The notes under the pieces are model-generated. The model was given only the letters and a program-made list of their open reading frames with translations, was not told where the DNA came from and searched no databases. Position numbers and translations under genes: made by a program. Shown here in pieces: positions 11,261 through 12,052 of a stretch of DNA of 12,052 bases (the stretch's first letter is position 1; every line of letters begins with the position of its first letter). The stretch covers positions 1-12,052 of the forward strand of contig JBCCMP010000123.1 of NCBI GenBank assembly GCA_039026295.1, read 5' to 3'. This DNA comes from Thermohalobaculum sp039026295. GTDB taxonomy: Bacteria > Pseudomonadota > Alphaproteobacteria > Rhodobacterales > Rhodobacteraceae.

Positions 11261-12052
11261 CTAGTTGCCGTCGCCCGAACGCTCACCCTTCTCGATGCCG
11301 TCCAGCCGCTTTTCGATCGCGGCCAGTTTGGTCAGGACGCTTTCGCGATAGCTGTCGGTTTCAGCGTAATCCTCGGCGTGGTGGGCGTCCTGCATCGAGT
11401 TGACGATCAGGCCGACCAGCAGGTTGACCACAGCGAAGGTCGTGATCGAGATGAAGGGAACGAAGAAAACCCAGGCGTTGGGGAACTGCTTCATCACCGG
11501 GCGCACGATGCCCATGGACCAGCTCTCCAGGGTCATGATCTGGAAGAGTGAGTAGGCCGAGTCGCCCAGCGTGCCGAACCAGTCCGGGAATGCCTCGCCG
11601 TAGAGTTTCGTCGCCATGACCGAGGCGATGTAGAAGATCATCGCCATCAATAGGAAGACCGAGGCCATGCCGGGCATGGCGGTCACGAAGCCTTCCACAA
11701 CCCGGCGCAGTCGCGGCACGACCGAGATGGTGCGGATCACCCGCAGGATCCGCATGGCGCGCAGAACGGCCATGCCCTGCGTTGCCGGGAGCAGAGCGAT
11801 CCCGATGATGACGAAATCAAAGACATTCCAGAACCGGGTGAAGAACCGCCAGCCGTTGGCAAACAGTTTGACGGCGAGTTCGATCAGGAAGATTGTCAGG
11901 CAGATCTGGTCGAGGGTTTTCAGCAGGCCGCCAGCTTCAGCCATGATCGTGGCGGACGTTTCCATGCCGAGGATGATCGCGTTCAGGATGATCACCGAGA
12001 GGATCGAATAGCGGACCTTCGGTGTTTCCAGCCAGTCGGAGAGTCGGGCGCG
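11261..12052 (-). CDS. bacterial voltage-gated sodium channel (BacNav/NavAb-like), N-terminus outside the window
   Basis: The frame is open to the right edge (first visible codon CGC at 12052), giving at least 263 residues. This is a single six-helix ion_trans unit that assembles as a tetramer in the inner membrane. S1 begins near the edge (ILSVIILNAIILG). S2 (LTIFLIELAVKLF) and S3 (WNVFDFVIIGIALL) follow. S4 carries arginines every third residue (LRAMRILRVIRTISVVPRLRR, about 11702-11764). The pore has the sodium-selectivity filter TLESWSM (11513-11533) followed by GIVRPVMKQFPNAWVFF, closely like NavAb. S6 contains the gating-helix residues VVNLLVGLIVNSM. The C-terminal tail (SVLTKLAAIEKRLDGIEKG) is the coiled-coil tetramerisation helix. 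The annotated-style internal GTG at 11995 is not the real start, because S1 begins upstream. Confidence 0.95.
   Translation of the reverse strand, partial: RARLSDWLETPKVRYSILSVIILNAIILGMETSATIMAEAGGLLKTLDQICLTIFLIELAVKLFANGWRFFTRFWNVFDFVIIGIALLPATQGMAVLRAMRILRVIRTISVVPRLRRVVEGFVTAMPGMASVFLLMAMIFYIASVMATKLYGEAFPDWFGTLGDSAYSLFQIMTLESWSMGIVRPVMKQFPNAWVFFVPFISITTFAVVNLLVGLIVNSMQDAHHAEDYAETDSYRESVLTKLAAIEKRLDGIEKGERSGDGN

Overview
The window is GC-rich chromosomal DNA from an alphaproteobacterium, most likely a marine Rhodobacterales (Roseobacter-group) species. Supporting signs are a Rhodobacterales-type IF-3 N-terminus, a perfect CtrA-type box (TTAA-N7-TTAA) beside comM, an NavAb-like bacterial sodium channel, and many compact two-gene units. 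No rRNA, tRNA, CRISPR array or intact insertion sequence is visible.

Layout. Bases 2-115 hold the 3' end of an unrecognised + strand gene. comM/yifB (-, 181-1680) is convergent with it and divergent from a small secreted protein (+, 1772-2149); the CtrA box lies between the divergent pair. A 340-base non-coding stretch follows. Next comes a compact minus-strand operon (3819 to 2492) for a three-subunit cobalt-type nitrile hydratase/thiocyanate-hydrolase-like enzyme. The usual beta subunit is split into two genes here, and the operon appears to be transcribed leaderless. About 500 bases without a convincing gene (3820-4324) separate it from an ECF sigma/anti-sigma pair (-, 5571 to 4325). That pair is divergent from a periplasmic YceI-like protein (+, 5644-6249). 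A DUF938 methyltransferase and infC follow on the minus strand; infC appears to start at a non-canonical ATA codon.

The most accessory-looking part is 7620-9104. An A+T-richer non-coding stretch carries three or four copies of a CGCATATG-centred motif, one of them a perfect 14-bp palindrome. It precedes a 42-residue single-pass membrane peptide and a 282-residue protein that joins a HigA-like helix-turn-helix to a dCTP-deaminase/dUTPase-like domain with altered catalytic positions and a C-terminal coiled coil. This looks like a self-regulated toxin-antitoxin-like or phage-sensing cassette and is the best candidate for an undescribed system. That role is inference.

The right end holds a secreted metallo-beta-lactamase-fold protein (-), a hairpin-rich spacer, a FemAB/GNAT-like transferase (-), a tiny membrane protein (+), and the C-terminal part of a BacNav-type voltage-gated sodium channel (-) that runs off the window.
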